Assembly (NCBI GenBank): GCA_023445445.1
Contig: JAEXLD010000114.1
Span: 1-45,659, forward strand
Direction of reading: 5' to 3'
Source: Bacillota bacterium
GTDB taxonomy: Bacteria > Bacillota > Clostridia > Clostridiales > Clostridiaceae
Length of the DNA stretch: 45,659 bases
Shown: positions 23,677-32,234 of the stretch, piece after piece
Numbering within the stretch: the stretch's first letter is position 1
How the letters are laid out: each line of letters starts with the position of its first letter
Notes under the pieces: generated by a model
The model's input: only the letters and a program-made list of their open reading frames with translations
Told to the model about the DNA's origin: nothing
Databases searched by the model: none
Position numbers and translations under genes: made by a program

Positions 23677-24153
23677 ATGAGTAAAAATTATATAGGTTTA
23701 GATAATAAAAAAATTGAGGGAGTAATTAAATCACTTAACGATTATTTAGCAAATCTTAATTTATTATATGTTAAAATTCACAACTTACATTGGAATGTAC
23801 AAGGTCCTTCATTCTTCCAACTTCACACTGTCTTTGAAGGATATTATGAAGGTGTAGGTAAATCATTAGACGAAGTAGCTGAAAGAATATTAACTTTAGG
23901 TTCTAGACCAGCTGCTTCAATGAGGGAATATATGAAACTTGGTTCTATTGAAGAATTAGAAAGCAAAGGATTATCTGGAGAGGAAGCTATAGATATACTA
24001 GAAGCTGATTTCTTAATTATGATTAAGGATTCAAGAGATATTCTTTCTCTAGCTGAAGATGCTAAAGATTTAGGAACTGCTGATTTAATGGAAGGCTTAA
24101 TCGCTGAGTATGAAAAAGCCCTTTGGATGATTAAATCTTATAAAGCTAAATAA
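23677..24153 (+). CDS. dps: Dps-family ferritin-like protein
   Basis: A 158-aa cytosolic protein that forms a 12-subunit shell, oxidises ferrous iron with peroxide and protects DNA. The Dps ferroxidase motif is visible: KIHNLHWNVQGPSFFQLHTVFEGYY (shown in part; His and Asp/Glu residues lie at the subunit interface) followed by LDEVAERILTLG. No long basic tail, so DNA binding is not evident. AGGAGGG lies before the ATG. The PerR-like regulator gene immediately upstream and a candidate operator point to peroxide control. The terminator at 24188-24219 closes it. Confidence 0.93.
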   Translation: MSKNYIGLDNKKIEGVIKSLNDYLANLNLLYVKIHNLHWNVQGPSFFQLHTVFEGYYEGVGKSLDEVAERILTLGSRPAASMREYMKLGSIEELESKGLSGEEAIDILEADFLIMIKDSRDILSLAEDAKDLGTADLMEGLIAEYEKALWMIKSYKAK

Positions 24154-24187
24154 TTTATCATTCCAAAGTTCATCATATATACTTATA

Positions 24188-24220
24188 AAAAATGAGGTTG
24201 TGTCCACAACCTCATTTTTC
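24188..24220. terminator. Bidirectional terminator between dps and sensor kinase
   Basis: AAATGAGGTTGTG and CACAACCTCATTT form a 13-bp stem around TC; T runs on both strands, between convergent genes. Confidence 0.85.
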
Positions 24221-24237
24221 TATACCACTATATTAAT

Positions 24238-25491
24238 CTATGATTTTTTAGGTAAAAATACTGTTATTCTTGTTCCTATATCTTTTCTACTTAAAACTGA
24301 AAAATATCCCCTATGATTATCAATAATCCATTTTGCTATTGATAATCCAAGACCTGTACCACCATTTTTTCTAACTCTTGCTGTATCTGCTCTAAAGAAA
24401 CGTTCAAATATATGTGTAACATCCTCTTCATTCATTCCTATTCCATTATCCTGAACAGAAAAATATGATTCCCCTTTATTACTTATTCCTACCTTAAGAA
24501 TTATTAATTCACCCTCATCAGTATACTTTGTAGCATTGTCAATTAATATTCTTGCTGTTTGTTTTAATAAACCTATATCTCCATAAACTGTAGTCTTTTC
24601 TTCTTCAATATATTTATATACATGATTTTTATCTATCATCTTAGACTCTTCTAAGACTTCAGCCATCATATCATTAAGTGAGAATTCTACCCTTTGAAGC
24701 TGTGTTTTACCATTTATCCCTCTTGCTAAGAATAAAAGTTGTTCTACTAGATTTTTCATATTTTCTGATTCACTTTTTATAGCTTTAATAGATTCATCTA
24801 AAACACTTTCATCTTCTTTTCCCCAACGATCTAACATATTAGCATATCCCTGAATTACAGAAATAGGTGTTCTAAGTTCATGGGAAGCATCTGAAACAAA
24901 CCTTGCTTGCTGCCTATAAGAGTCTCTCATTCTATCTAATAAATTATTTATAGCCTCTTCTAAGCCATGAAGCTCATTATCTCCAATATGAATTCTCTCA
25001 TCTGAAGCTACTGGACTAATTTTGGATATAGCATCTTCTAAGCTGTGAAATTTTTCTTCATCAAAGGCCATATCGCTAAGTCTACTTGCTGTTTCTGCTA
25101 TTTCATTAATAGGCTTTAATGTATTTCTAATTCTTGCAGTACCAAAGATTATTTCTTCTAATAAAAGAATTCCTTCAATAATGCCTATAACTTTAATTAG
25201 CTTTATAATATCATAAAGAAATTCACTGGCTTCCTTAACTAAAGTTTTTCCATCATCCCAGACTACCTTATAATATGCAGTTTCTATAGGATAAAAGTGA
25301 ATATTTCTTTTTGCATTTTTCACAAACTCCCCATAAAACTGTATTTCTCCTTCAATACACCAAAATCCAATTAATATAACTATTATGCATATATCAAGGA
25401 AAAGGAATTTGAAAAATAGTTCTCTTACTGAAATAGAATTAAGCTTTATTGCAATAGATGTAACATTTTTAACTTTATTTTTCTTATTCAT
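24238..25491 (-). CDS. Sensor histidine kinase (HAMP, HisKA, HATPase)
   Basis: A 417-aa membrane kinase. TM1 near residues 28-48, an extracytoplasmic loop of about 55 aa, TM2 near 100-118, a HAMP-like linker (RNTLKPINEIAETASRLS), then HisKA with FVSDASHELRTPISVIQGY (phospho-acceptor His) and a HATPase (NATKYT, DNGIGM, GGTGLGLS). The start overlaps by 8 bases the stop of its OmpR-type regulator gene. It resembles the ArlS/CssS class of envelope sensors. Coexpressed upstream genes encode a UBA-like/DUF4342 membrane protein, hinting at an envelope or protein-quality signal. Confidence 0.9.
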   Translation of the reverse strand: MNKKNKVKNVTSIAIKLNSISVRELFFKFLFLDICIIVILIGFWCIEGEIQFYGEFVKNAKRNIHFYPIETAYYKVVWDDGKTLVKEASEFLYDIIKLIKVIGIIEGILLLEEIIFGTARIRNTLKPINEIAETASRLSDMAFDEEKFHSLEDAISKISPVASDERIHIGDNELHGLEEAINNLLDRMRDSYRQQARFVSDASHELRTPISVIQGYANMLDRWGKEDESVLDESIKAIKSESENMKNLVEQLLFLARGINGKTQLQRVEFSLNDMMAEVLEESKMIDKNHVYKYIEEEKTTVYGDIGLLKQTARILIDNATKYTDEGELIILKVGISNKGESYFSVQDNGIGMNEEDVTHIFERFFRADTARVRKNGGTGLGLSIAKWIIDNHRGYFSVLSRKDIGTRITVFLPKKS

Positions 25492-26164
25492 CTTTTATTA
25501 CGTATCCTACTCCTCGAATTGTAGTTATAATCTTGACCTTAAATCTATCATCTATCTTTGTTCTTAAATATCTTATATATACATCTATTAAATTCGTTTC
25601 TCCAATATAATCATAGCCACATACTTTATCCATAAGAACATCTCTATTTAAAACTATATTTTTATTTTCCATTAGTATTTGTAGCAAAGTGAATTCCCTA
25701 TTGGTTAATTCTATTTCTATATCATCATACATTACCCTATGTCTCATTTTATCTAAGGATAATAATCCACACTTAATAACATCTGTATCTTTTTTAGTTA
25801 CTAATACTCTCTTTTTTAGTGCTGTTCTTATTCTTGCTAATAGCTCTTCTATAGCAAAAGGCTTCGTTATATAATCATCAGCACCTGCATCAAGTCCTGA
25901 TACTTTGTCCATAACCGCATCCCTTGCTGTAAGCATAATTACAGGAATATCAGAGATTCTTCTAAGCCTTCTTAAAACTTCTAAACCATTAAGTTCAGGC
26001 AGCATTATATCAAGAATAACTAAATCAATCTCTTCTTTTTCTGCTATCTCAAGACCTGTTCTGCCATTATCAGCCTTTACTATTTCATATCCTTCATGAA
26101 CTAATTCTAGCTCTATAAATCTAGCTATTTTCTCTTCATCCTCAACTATTAAAATCTTAACCAT
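25484..26164 (-). CDS. OmpR-family response regulator
   Basis: 226 aa. Receiver with EDEE acidic pocket, phosphorylated Asp in LVILDIMLPELNG, conserved Thr in MLTA and Lys in DYITKPF; C-terminal winged helix with ELTNREFTLLQILMEN, VLNRDVLMDKVCGY and TIRGVGYVIK. AAGGGG sits seven bases before the ATG at 26164, so the in-frame ATG at 26188 is not used. The start overlaps the stop of the DUF4342 gene (26157), and its own stop overlaps the kinase start, so all three form one tightly coupled operon. Confidence 0.93.
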   Translation of the reverse strand: MVKILIVEDEEKIARFIELELVHEGYEIVKADNGRTGLEIAEKEEIDLVILDIMLPELNGLEVLRRLRRISDIPVIMLTARDAVMDKVSGLDAGADDYITKPFAIEELLARIRTALKKRVLVTKKDTDVIKCGLLSLDKMRHRVMYDDIEIELTNREFTLLQILMENKNIVLNRDVLMDKVCGYDYIGETNLIDVYIRYLRTKIDDRFKVKIITTIRGVGYVIKDE

Positions 26165-26711
26165 GATTAAACCCCTTTTTAATTTCATCTTTTATTTTTT
26201 TAACAACTAATGTAATTTCCTTAAATACCTTATTTGCTTTATCAGTATTAATTCTTTTTGAAGATACAGAAAACTCTATATCAAAAAATAATCCAACTAT
26301 AATTAAGGGTATAACTATCCAAAAGGTAAACATTAAAAGTAATATTAATACTGTAATAGGAATTTTTAAAAATATTCTTCCCTCTTTAGCTATTTCAAAG
26401 AATATATTGTTACAGGTATCTATTACTCTACATATAGCTTCAAATATACCTTCAAATCCGTTTATATTTCTTGAACTCTTTGTACCTTCCTTTTTATCAT
26501 ATATAACCATATTATAATCATTGCTATAATTATCTTTGCTTTCATTAGTATAGAAAGTACTTATTGAAGGTTTTTTTATTTTCCCTTTTTCCTCTAAATA
26601 TATAATAGCCTCTAGAATATCCCAGTTATTAGCTTCTAAGATTTCCTTTGCTTCTTCATAGCTTATATTTGCTTTATCTCTTAATTTTTCTACAAGTTTA
26701 AGATTCTCCAT
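26157..26711 (-). CDS. UBA-like domain / DUF4342 membrane protein (operon copy)
   Basis: 184 aa. Residues 1-45 form a UBA/TS-N-like three-helix domain (ISYEEAKEILEANNWDILEAIIYLEE), as found in EF-Ts and NAC. A low-complexity linker follows, then the DUF4342 region: an amphipathic helix, FFEIAKEGRIFLKIPITVLILLLMFTFW-type strand plus transmembrane segment (about 120-145), GLFF, and a cytoplasmic basic tail. It is translationally coupled to the downstream two-component genes, overlapping the regulator start by eight bases. Function unknown; it may anchor or modulate the sensor. A likely -10 (TATAAT on the minus strand) lies at 26770-26775. A paralog is directly upstream. Confidence 0.8.
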   Translation of the reverse strand: MENLKLVEKLRDKANISYEEAKEILEANNWDILEAIIYLEEKGKIKKPSISTFYTNESKDNYSNDYNMVIYDKKEGTKSSRNINGFEGIFEAICRVIDTCNNIFFEIAKEGRIFLKIPITVLILLLMFTFWIVIPLIIVGLFFDIEFSVSSKRINTDKANKVFKEITLVVKKIKDEIKKGFNHG

Positions 26712-26808
26712 AAATATTCCTCCTATTTATGATGTAAAAACTTATTTATAAATCTTTTCCATTTACTAAATTATATCATTCAGTTTAGTGCTTTGTATAT
26801 TTTTACAT

Positions 26809-26849
26809 AAAATGAAGAGACTTTGAAAACTTCAAACTCTCTTCATTAA
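26809..26849 (-). terminator. Terminator between the two DUF4342 paralogs
   Basis: AATGAAGAGA (26811-26820) and TCTCTTCATT (26838-26847) arms with inner TTTGAA/TTCAAA; TTTTATG follows on the minus strand. It separates the upstream paralog from the DUF4342-regulator-kinase operon. Confidence 0.75.
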
Positions 26850-26857
26850 TTTATATA

Positions 26858-27394
26858 TTATTTTTCATATCCTTCTTTAAAGTCTTTTTTAATACTATCT
26901 GCTGATTCTGATACTTTTTCTAAAATATCATTTACACCTTTAGAGTTCATATTGGGACCAGAAATTGAGTATCTATATCCACAGAATAACCCAACTACTA
27001 ATAATATACCAGCTGCCCAGAAGAATAATACTAATAAAAGAGCAGTTATTGTTAATGATATTTTTATAGGTTTTTCATTTTCTTTTCTAATTTCAAAGTA
27101 ATTCTCATTTCCCTTTTTAATCATCTTACCTATAAACTTAAATATTCTTCCAACAATTTCTCCAAGGCCCCCACTTTTTTCGTTATCTTTTTTATGATTT
27201 TCCTTTCTACTATTACTTTCTTCTTTAACTTCTATAATTGTTGTAGTATTTCTATCTTCGAACTTACCCATTCTCTCTAAATAGAAAATAGCATCTAAGA
27301 GATCCCAATTACATTTCTCGAGTGCTTCTTCCGCTTCTCTACGAGTTATATTCGTTTTACCCATTAAGATTTCAATCATTTCATTTCTTTCCAT
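26858..27394 (-). CDS. UBA-like domain / DUF4342 membrane protein (upstream paralog)
   Basis: 178 aa with the same plan as the downstream paralog: UBA/TS-N-like N-terminus (ITRREAEEALEKCNWDLLDAIFYLER), a charged linker rich in Lys, Glu and Asn (about 50-80), a glycine-containing amphipathic segment (GGLGEIVGRIFKFIGKMI), one DUF4342 transmembrane segment (LTITALLLVLFFWAAGILLVVGLF, given in part; about 115-140) and a polar tail (DSIKKDFKEGYEK). It has its own terminator, so it is probably a separate transcript. Two divergent copies retained side by side suggest related but distinct partners. Confidence 0.8.
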   Translation of the reverse strand: MERNEMIEILMGKTNITRREAEEALEKCNWDLLDAIFYLERMGKFEDRNTTTIIEVKEESNSRKENHKKDNEKSGGLGEIVGRIFKFIGKMIKKGNENYFEIRKENEKPIKISLTITALLLVLFFWAAGILLVVGLFCGYRYSISGPNMNSKGVNDILEKVSESADSIKKDFKEGYEK

Positions 27395-27714
27395 TTTACT
27401 TCACCCCATAAATAATTTTTATCTTTACTATGGTTATATAATACTTTTGTAAAATTAATATAAAATATACAAAAGATTAAAATTAGATTAAAATCTTAAT
27501 ATTTGTTTTTAAGCTTTATTTACTCCACTAAGCTGTTATTACGTCTTTCTCTTAGTGAACTGGTCCATTATATTAGATTTGCAGTTTGTATTTATGATCT
27601 TCAAACTAATATAATAAAAGAGCTTATAAATTATTTTACATAAAATTTCATATTTTGTATTTGCATACCAAGGAGGTTATAATATAAGTGAATATAAAAA
27701 GTGGAGGTTTTTAC
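27395..27714. other. Intergenic leader with hairpins before the C_GCAxxG_C_C gene
   Basis: About 320 bases without a gene. CACTAAG (near 27527) pairs with CTTAGTG (near 27551), and AGTTTG 27583-27588 plus TTATATT 27568-27574 pair with CAAACT 27602-27607 plus AATATAA 27608-27614. Two ribosome binding sites occur, AGGAGG at 27671 and GTGGAGG at 27701. I see no established riboswitch motif. Confidence 0.3.
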
Positions 27715-28200
27715 ATGAATATTAAAAATGAAGTAAGCATAAGAAAAATATCTAAAGATGCAGAAGATTTATTCCGTGGTGGATTTTTTTGTTCTGAAGC
27801 ACTAATAAGCTCTATACGCTCTAATTTTGAATTAGATATACCTGAAGAAGTAATCGCTATGGCTTCTGGTTTTCCTGTTGGTATAGGACGTTCTAAATGC
27901 CTTTGTGGTGCAGTTTCAGGTGGAGTTATGGCTTTAGGATTATTCTTTGGTAGAACTAAACAAGGAGATTCTAAGGTAGAGAAAAATTTAGAACTATCAA
28001 AAGAATTACATGATTGGTTTAAAGATGCAAATGGTAAAAATGCTCTTTGCTGTCGTATACTAACTAAGGAATTCGATATGTCCGTAGGTGCTCATAAAGA
28101 ACAATGTATACGTTATACTGGAATGGTTGCTGGTAAGGTTGCTGAAATTATTGTAAGAGAATTAAATTTAGTTAATATAGATAACTTAGTATCAGTATAG
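27715..28200 (+). CDS. C_GCAxxG_C_C family redox protein
   Basis: 161 aa, cytosolic. The family-defining cysteines are present: FFCSEAL near the N-terminus, CLCGAVSGGVMALG (the C-GCAxxG-like motif), ALCCRIL and EQCIRYTG. Members are presumed redox or metal-binding proteins of anaerobes, often next to transporters or oxidoreductases; the biochemical role is unproven. ATG at 27715 has GGAGG seven bases upstream; an in-frame GTG at 27688 also has AGGAGG 11 bases upstream. The TDT-family transporter gene begins 12 bases after its stop, so both are one operon. Confidence 0.85.
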   Translation: MNIKNEVSIRKISKDAEDLFRGGFFCSEALISSIRSNFELDIPEEVIAMASGFPVGIGRSKCLCGAVSGGVMALGLFFGRTKQGDSKVEKNLELSKELHDWFKDANGKNALCCRILTKEFDMSVGAHKEQCIRYTGMVAGKVAEIIVRELNLVNIDNLVSV

Positions 28201-28211
28201 GAGTTGAAATT

Positions 28212-29141
28212 ATGATTAAGAAAATACCACTTCCTATGGCAGGGGTAATGCTTGGATTTGCAGCTTTAGGTAATTTACTTCAAAGTTATTCTGAAACTAT
28301 AAGATTAGCTTGTGGTTTTATATCCCTTATATTAGGTCTTTTATTAATATGTAAAATTATAATGTATCCATCTATGATAAAAGAAGACATGCAAAATCCT
28401 ATTATGGCTGGAGTTGCTGCTACCTTTCCAATGGCATTAATGCTTTTAGCTACTTATGCCAAGGTATTTTTAGGGCAAGGTTCCATTTATATTTGGTATT
28501 TAGGAATACTTATTCATTTAGCTTTAATAATTTATTTTACAATAAATTTTATCTTAAAGTTTAATATAAAAAAGGTCTTTACCACATATTTTATAGTTTA
28601 TGTTGGTATAGCTGTTTCAAGTGTTTCAGCACCAGCTTTTGAAAAAACTAATGTTGGTACATTGGCTTTTTGGTTTGCATTTATATCATGTTTATTATTA
28701 TTAGTAGTTGTAACTTATAGATATATTAAATTTAAAGATATTCCTAATGGTGCTAAACCACTATTTTGTATATTTGCTGCTCCTGTAAGTCTTTGCCTTG
28801 CTGGATATATGCAATCAGTACAAACAAAGTCATTGTCAATGGTAATTTTCTTAGGTACCTTATCACTTGTACTATATATTATAGTTTTGTTTAAATTACC
28901 TAAGCTTTTAAAGCTTCAATTTTTCCCTAGTTATTCTGCCTTTACCTTCCCCTTTGTTATAAGTGGAATTGCAATGAAAATGACTATGGGCTATTTAAGT
29001 AAGCTTGGCTATAATGTTGGATTTTTAAAATATATTGTTTTATTTCAAACAATAATAGCTGCTTCATTAGTGCTTTATGCTTTTTATAGATATATAGTAT
29101 TTTTAATTCCTGAAAAGAGTAATTATTCAGTAACTCAATGA
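28212..29141 (+). CDS. TDT-family (TehA/SLAC1-like) membrane transporter
   Basis: A 309-aa polytopic protein of about ten helices with the tellurite-resistance/dicarboxylate transporter pattern: PLPMAGVMLGFAALGNLL in helix 1, NPIMAGVAATFPMALMLLATY, FVIYVG-type helix with SVSAPAFE, CIFAAPVSLCLAGY, and PSYSAFTFPFVISGIAM. Family members are anion channels or exporters for C4-dicarboxylates, nitrite, sulfite or tellurite. Cotranscribed with the C_GCAxxG_C_C protein, so a role in anion or sulfur-compound handling coupled to a redox protein is possible. AGGAG lies eight bases before the ATG. Confidence 0.85.
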   Translation: MIKKIPLPMAGVMLGFAALGNLLQSYSETIRLACGFISLILGLLLICKIIMYPSMIKEDMQNPIMAGVAATFPMALMLLATYAKVFLGQGSIYIWYLGILIHLALIIYFTINFILKFNIKKVFTTYFIVYVGIAVSSVSAPAFEKTNVGTLAFWFAFISCLLLLVVVTYRYIKFKDIPNGAKPLFCIFAAPVSLCLAGYMQSVQTKSLSMVIFLGTLSLVLYIIVLFKLPKLLKLQFFPSYSAFTFPFVISGIAMKMTMGYLSKLGYNVGFLKYIVLFQTIIAASLVLYAFYRYIVFLIPEKSNYSVTQ

Positions 29142-29174
29142 TTACTGTTATTGTTTTGCTTTTATGGATAAGGG

Positions 29175-29221
29175 AGGAATTATCCTAAGAAATACTTGGA
29201 TCATTCCTTTTTTATTTTTTT
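29175..29221. terminator. Terminator after TDT transporter gene
   Basis: AGGAATTATCC and GGATCATTCCT arms with one mismatch, followed by a long T run; its T run overlaps the 3' end of the convergent DinB-like gene. Confidence 0.75.
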
Positions 29222-29880
29222 CTTTTAGCTTTTAAACTTTCATTTATATGAACCATATTATGCCTTGTAACTGGCATTAAAATTATTCCAGCAACATTCT
29301 TTTTACCCCAAAAATCAATTAACCAGTTTGAAGCTTCCACATCTAAAACTGCTCCTTCAGCTACAATCTTCTGTAGTTTAGATTTTTCAAATTTTCTTTT
29401 CATGTCTCCTTCTGAAAGTTCATTAATAAGTTCCCTTGTCCTTCTCCCTACTGCAATTCTATAATTTATTAATTCTTTCATATCTATACTCTTACTAAAC
29501 TGAAGAATTTCCTCCCTATTTAAAGAATTACCAGTATCAATAATTTTTGAATTAATTTTTCTCTGCCAATCTTCTTTATTAAATACTTGTTCACTTTCAG
29601 ATACTAATAAATTCATTGTTATATCTTCTATTCTACTAGCATGCCACATTCCATAGGCAACAGTACGTCCTTTTTCATTCTGATATATTCTAAACATATC
29701 ATCATTAATTCCATCCCATAATTCATCTTCAAAAGTTTTCTCATCTATCCCAGACATAGTTGATGAATGGACCATAGAATGCAATCTTAAAGCAATCTCC
29801 TTACTTTCTTGTAGCTTATCATCTTTTAAAATTATACTCCTTAATTGTTTTAATTCATTATTCCATGACCTTAAATCCAT
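29212..29880 (-). CDS. DinB/YfiT-like helical-bundle protein
   Basis: 222 aa, cytosolic. The pattern fits a DinB-type four-helix bundle: RLHSMVHSST near the start, YGMWHASRIEDITMNLLV (His plus acidic residue), and TRHNMVHINES near the C-terminus supply the three histidines typically used to bind a divalent metal. DinB/YfiT-like proteins include thiol S-transferases (bacillithiol) and uncharacterised stress proteins. Its neighbours, convergent TDT and divergent DUF4317 genes, give no clue. The 3' end is close to the shared terminator. Confidence 0.7.
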   Translation of the reverse strand: MDLRSWNNELKQLRSIILKDDKLQESKEIALRLHSMVHSSTMSGIDEKTFEDELWDGINDDMFRIYQNEKGRTVAYGMWHASRIEDITMNLLVSESEQVFNKEDWQRKINSKIIDTGNSLNREEILQFSKSIDMKELINYRIAVGRRTRELINELSEGDMKRKFEKSKLQKIVAEGAVLDVEASNWLIDFWGKKNVAGIILMPVTRHNMVHINESLKAKRKK

Positions 29881-30301
29881 TTATATTCACCTCATTATAC
29901 CAATTTCATACTAATTTTATTCCATAACTTATTATACACCCTTATACAGAATATTTTTACAAATGTTATAAATAAATCCTTGTTTCTATGTACTATAATA
30001 ACTAATAATATTTATATCTATAACCTATAAATAAACATAATAAATTCTTTAACTAATAGCAAAAAAAGATTATACTTAAGTGAGACTCTAAATCTTTGAT
30101 TTAGCTAGTCGAACTTACTCCTAGGAACGCAGTGAGTAGGAGTTTCCTATTTCACTCTAAATCTTTGATTTAGCTAGTCGAACTTAAGTGAAATTCCAAA
30201 ACTTATTTTGGCAAATGGAACTTTTACAGAGTGTACTCCTATGACCCAAGAGAATAGGAGATCCTACTCTAGGATTCAAATTTTGATTGAGAGGTTTTTA
30301 T
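29881..30301. repeat. Intergenic region with an array of hairpins and a 33-base direct repeat
   Basis: About 420 bases without a gene; 29881-30070 is plain AT-rich sequence. From 30077 to 30275 at least six stems follow one another: TAAGT/GACT/CTAAATC stem (30077-30117), ACTCCTA/TAGGAGT (30117-30143), TTTCACT/AGTGAAA enclosing CTAAATC/GATTTAG (30150-30193), CCAAAA/TTTTGG (30196-30211), CTCCTAT/ATAGGAG (30236-30260), ATCCTA/TAGGAT (30261-30275). Positions 30085-30117 recur exactly at 30154-30186. No spacers of CRISPR type and no known RNA family recognised. Confidence 0.6.
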
Positions 30302-31717
30302 ATGAGAAAAAAAGATATACTTGAATTAAAGAGAAGACTAAAGAAAGATCATTGCACATTTACTAAAATGTGTGGTTGCTATGTTAATGGAGAAAAACAT
30401 GTTATTTTAAAATTCAGAGAAACATTTTTGAACTTAGATGAAGATGAATATTTTAAATACTTAGAAATTGCTAAAAAAGTGCTGTCTGGAACTATAGGAA
30501 ATAACATATTGGAATTAAGTTTTCCTATTAATGATGATCTTATAAATGAAAAACAAATTTCTCTTATGCAACTTAAAAACAGCCAATTAAAGGATGATAC
30601 ACTTCTTGATAGCTTTTATGATTCTATTATAGATAACTATGATTATACAGGTAATTTTTTAATAATAATCTTTCATGATGCTTATGATGTTATTACTAAA
30701 ACTAAGGATAATGCAAAGCTAGATGAATCTGAAGAGGTATATGAATATGTGCTATGTGCAATATGCCCTGTTTCCCTTTCAGAACCTGGTCTTAGATATT
30801 TCGAAGAAGAAAATAAAATCAAAGCTCGTATTAGAGATTGGGTAGTAGAAGCTCCAACTAATGGCTTTGTATTCCCTGCTTTTATTAACCGTAGTTCAGA
30901 TGTTAATTCTATTATGTATTACACAAAAAATGCAAAGGATACTCATCCTGAACTAATGGAAAATGCTTTAGGTTGTGATTCAAAACAAACTGCCACTATA
31001 CAAAAGGAAACTTTTCAATCAATTATTAAGGATTCCTTTGGTGCTGATGAAAAGAAGGCTGAAAAAGTCTTTATGGAAGTACAAGAAAACTTAAATAATA
31101 TGATTGATGAATATAAAGCTATTTATGAGGATGTAGATTCAGAACCTATAACGCTAAAAAAGGATGATATACAAAGTATTTTAATGGAAAGTGGCATTCC
31201 CGAAGAGGTTACTACTAAAATTGAAAAGTCATATGAAGAAATCTTTGGTGATGATTTACCACTAGCAGAAAACCTAATTGATTCAAAGGTTCTTAAAGCA
31301 AATGAGCAAATAAAAAGAGAAAAACACCTACAAAAGCAGGTAGAAATACTTCAAAACAGACTTGAAAAAGTAAAACAAGAGGCTGCTGTAGATAAAGAAA
31401 TTTCTGAACCTAATACTGATGATATTGAAAATGCTAATGAGATTTTAAATGATGAAAGTAATGAATTAGCTTCAGAAGATTCTCTGGAATCTAATTTAAA
31501 AGAAACTTCAGAAATTAATATAGAAGGAACTTCAGAAACTAACTTAGATGAATCTGAAGAGAAAAATATAGAAGCTGATTACGATGTTATACTTCAAGTT
31601 AAGCCTGAAAAAATCTCTCAAATAAAGTCACAAGTAATTGATGGACAAAAATGCATAATTATTCCTATTAATGAAAATGAACAGACTACAGTTAATGGAT
31701 TAGATGACATAATTTGA
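30302..31717 (+). CDS. DUF4317 family protein
   Basis: 471 aa, soluble. The N-terminal 280 residues follow the DUF4317 pattern (KKDILELKRRLKKDHCTFTK, CGCYVNGEKHVI, YVLCAICPVSLSEPGL, VEAPTNGFVFPAFINRSSDVN). Residues ~330-370 form a coiled coil, and ~370-440 are a low-complexity acidic tract of repeated ETSE/NLDE-like units before a short conserved end. The family is widespread in Clostridia with no known function. The ATG at 30302 with AGAGG seven bases upstream is preferred over an in-frame ATG 15 bases earlier. The hairpin array upstream ends just before the ribosome binding site, so expression may be controlled there. Confidence 0.8.
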   Translation: MRKKDILELKRRLKKDHCTFTKMCGCYVNGEKHVILKFRETFLNLDEDEYFKYLEIAKKVLSGTIGNNILELSFPINDDLINEKQISLMQLKNSQLKDDTLLDSFYDSIIDNYDYTGNFLIIIFHDAYDVITKTKDNAKLDESEEVYEYVLCAICPVSLSEPGLRYFEEENKIKARIRDWVVEAPTNGFVFPAFINRSSDVNSIMYYTKNAKDTHPELMENALGCDSKQTATIQKETFQSIIKDSFGADEKKAEKVFMEVQENLNNMIDEYKAIYEDVDSEPITLKKDDIQSILMESGIPEEVTTKIEKSYEEIFGDDLPLAENLIDSKVLKANEQIKREKHLQKQVEILQNRLEKVKQEAAVDKEISEPNTDDIENANEILNDESNELASEDSLESNLKETSEINIEGTSETNLDESEEKNIEADYDVILQVKPEKISQIKSQVIDGQKCIIIPINENEQTTVNGLDDII

Positions 31718-31769
31718 TATCAATCCTCCCTTTTGGTATAATATTCTAAAAAGGATAGGAGGATTCAAA

Positions 31770-32120
31770 ATGTTTGAAGGAAATAAGTATGAAGAAGATG
31801 TAAAGTCATTTAAAAAAGTACTTTCTACACAAGCAGATGAATTATTGGCTAATGAAGATAAAGCTGTTGTCTACATTGGAAGAGCAACTTGTCCATTTTG
31901 TCGTAGATTTGCTAGTAAATTAAGTGGCTTAGCAGATAAGGTTGATACCACTATTTATTATGTTAATAGTGAAGATTATTCAGATAATGATGTTAACAAA
32001 TTCAGAAATAAATATAATATTGTAACTGTACCAGGTTTTATAATTCATAAGAATGGAGAAACTGAAGTACGTTGTGATTCTTCACTTCCAGAAAGTGAAA
32101 TATTAGACTTGATTAAATAA
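31770..32120 (+). CDS. Thioredoxin-like protein with CPFC active site
   Basis: 116 aa, no signal peptide. A thioredoxin fold with active site ATCPFCRRF near residue 45, cis-proline in VTVPGFIIH, and strand VVYIGRATC. By pattern it belongs to the bacteriocin-transport-accessory-protein (PedC/BrcD-like) group of small thioredoxins, but no bacteriocin genes are nearby, so a general disulfide or redox role is more likely. AGGAGG precedes the ATG. It lies 52 bases after the DUF4317 gene, possibly in the same transcript, and is closed by a strong terminator. Confidence 0.8.
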   Translation: MFEGNKYEEDVKSFKKVLSTQADELLANEDKAVVYIGRATCPFCRRFASKLSGLADKVDTTIYYVNSEDYSDNDVNKFRNKYNIVTVPGFIIHKNGETEVRCDSSLPESEILDLIK

Positions 32121-32168
32121 AAACTAAAGGAATAAATTCCTTAATAAGTAGGAATTTATAAACATATA

Positions 32169-32216
32169 GGACTATCATTATGGATTATAAATCTCTTAAT
32201 GATAGTCCTTTTATTT
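32169..32216 (+). terminator. Terminator after thioredoxin-like gene
   Basis: GGACTATCATTA (32169-32180) and TAATGATAGTCC (32197-32208) form a perfect 12-bp stem followed by TTTTATTT. Confidence 0.85.
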
Positions 32217-32234
32217 AACTTACCTTTTGTAATC

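Noticed and set aside
30077..30275. CRISPR array
   Set aside because: Only two copies of the 33-base unit, no regular unique spacers, no cas genes; stems of different sequence alternate.
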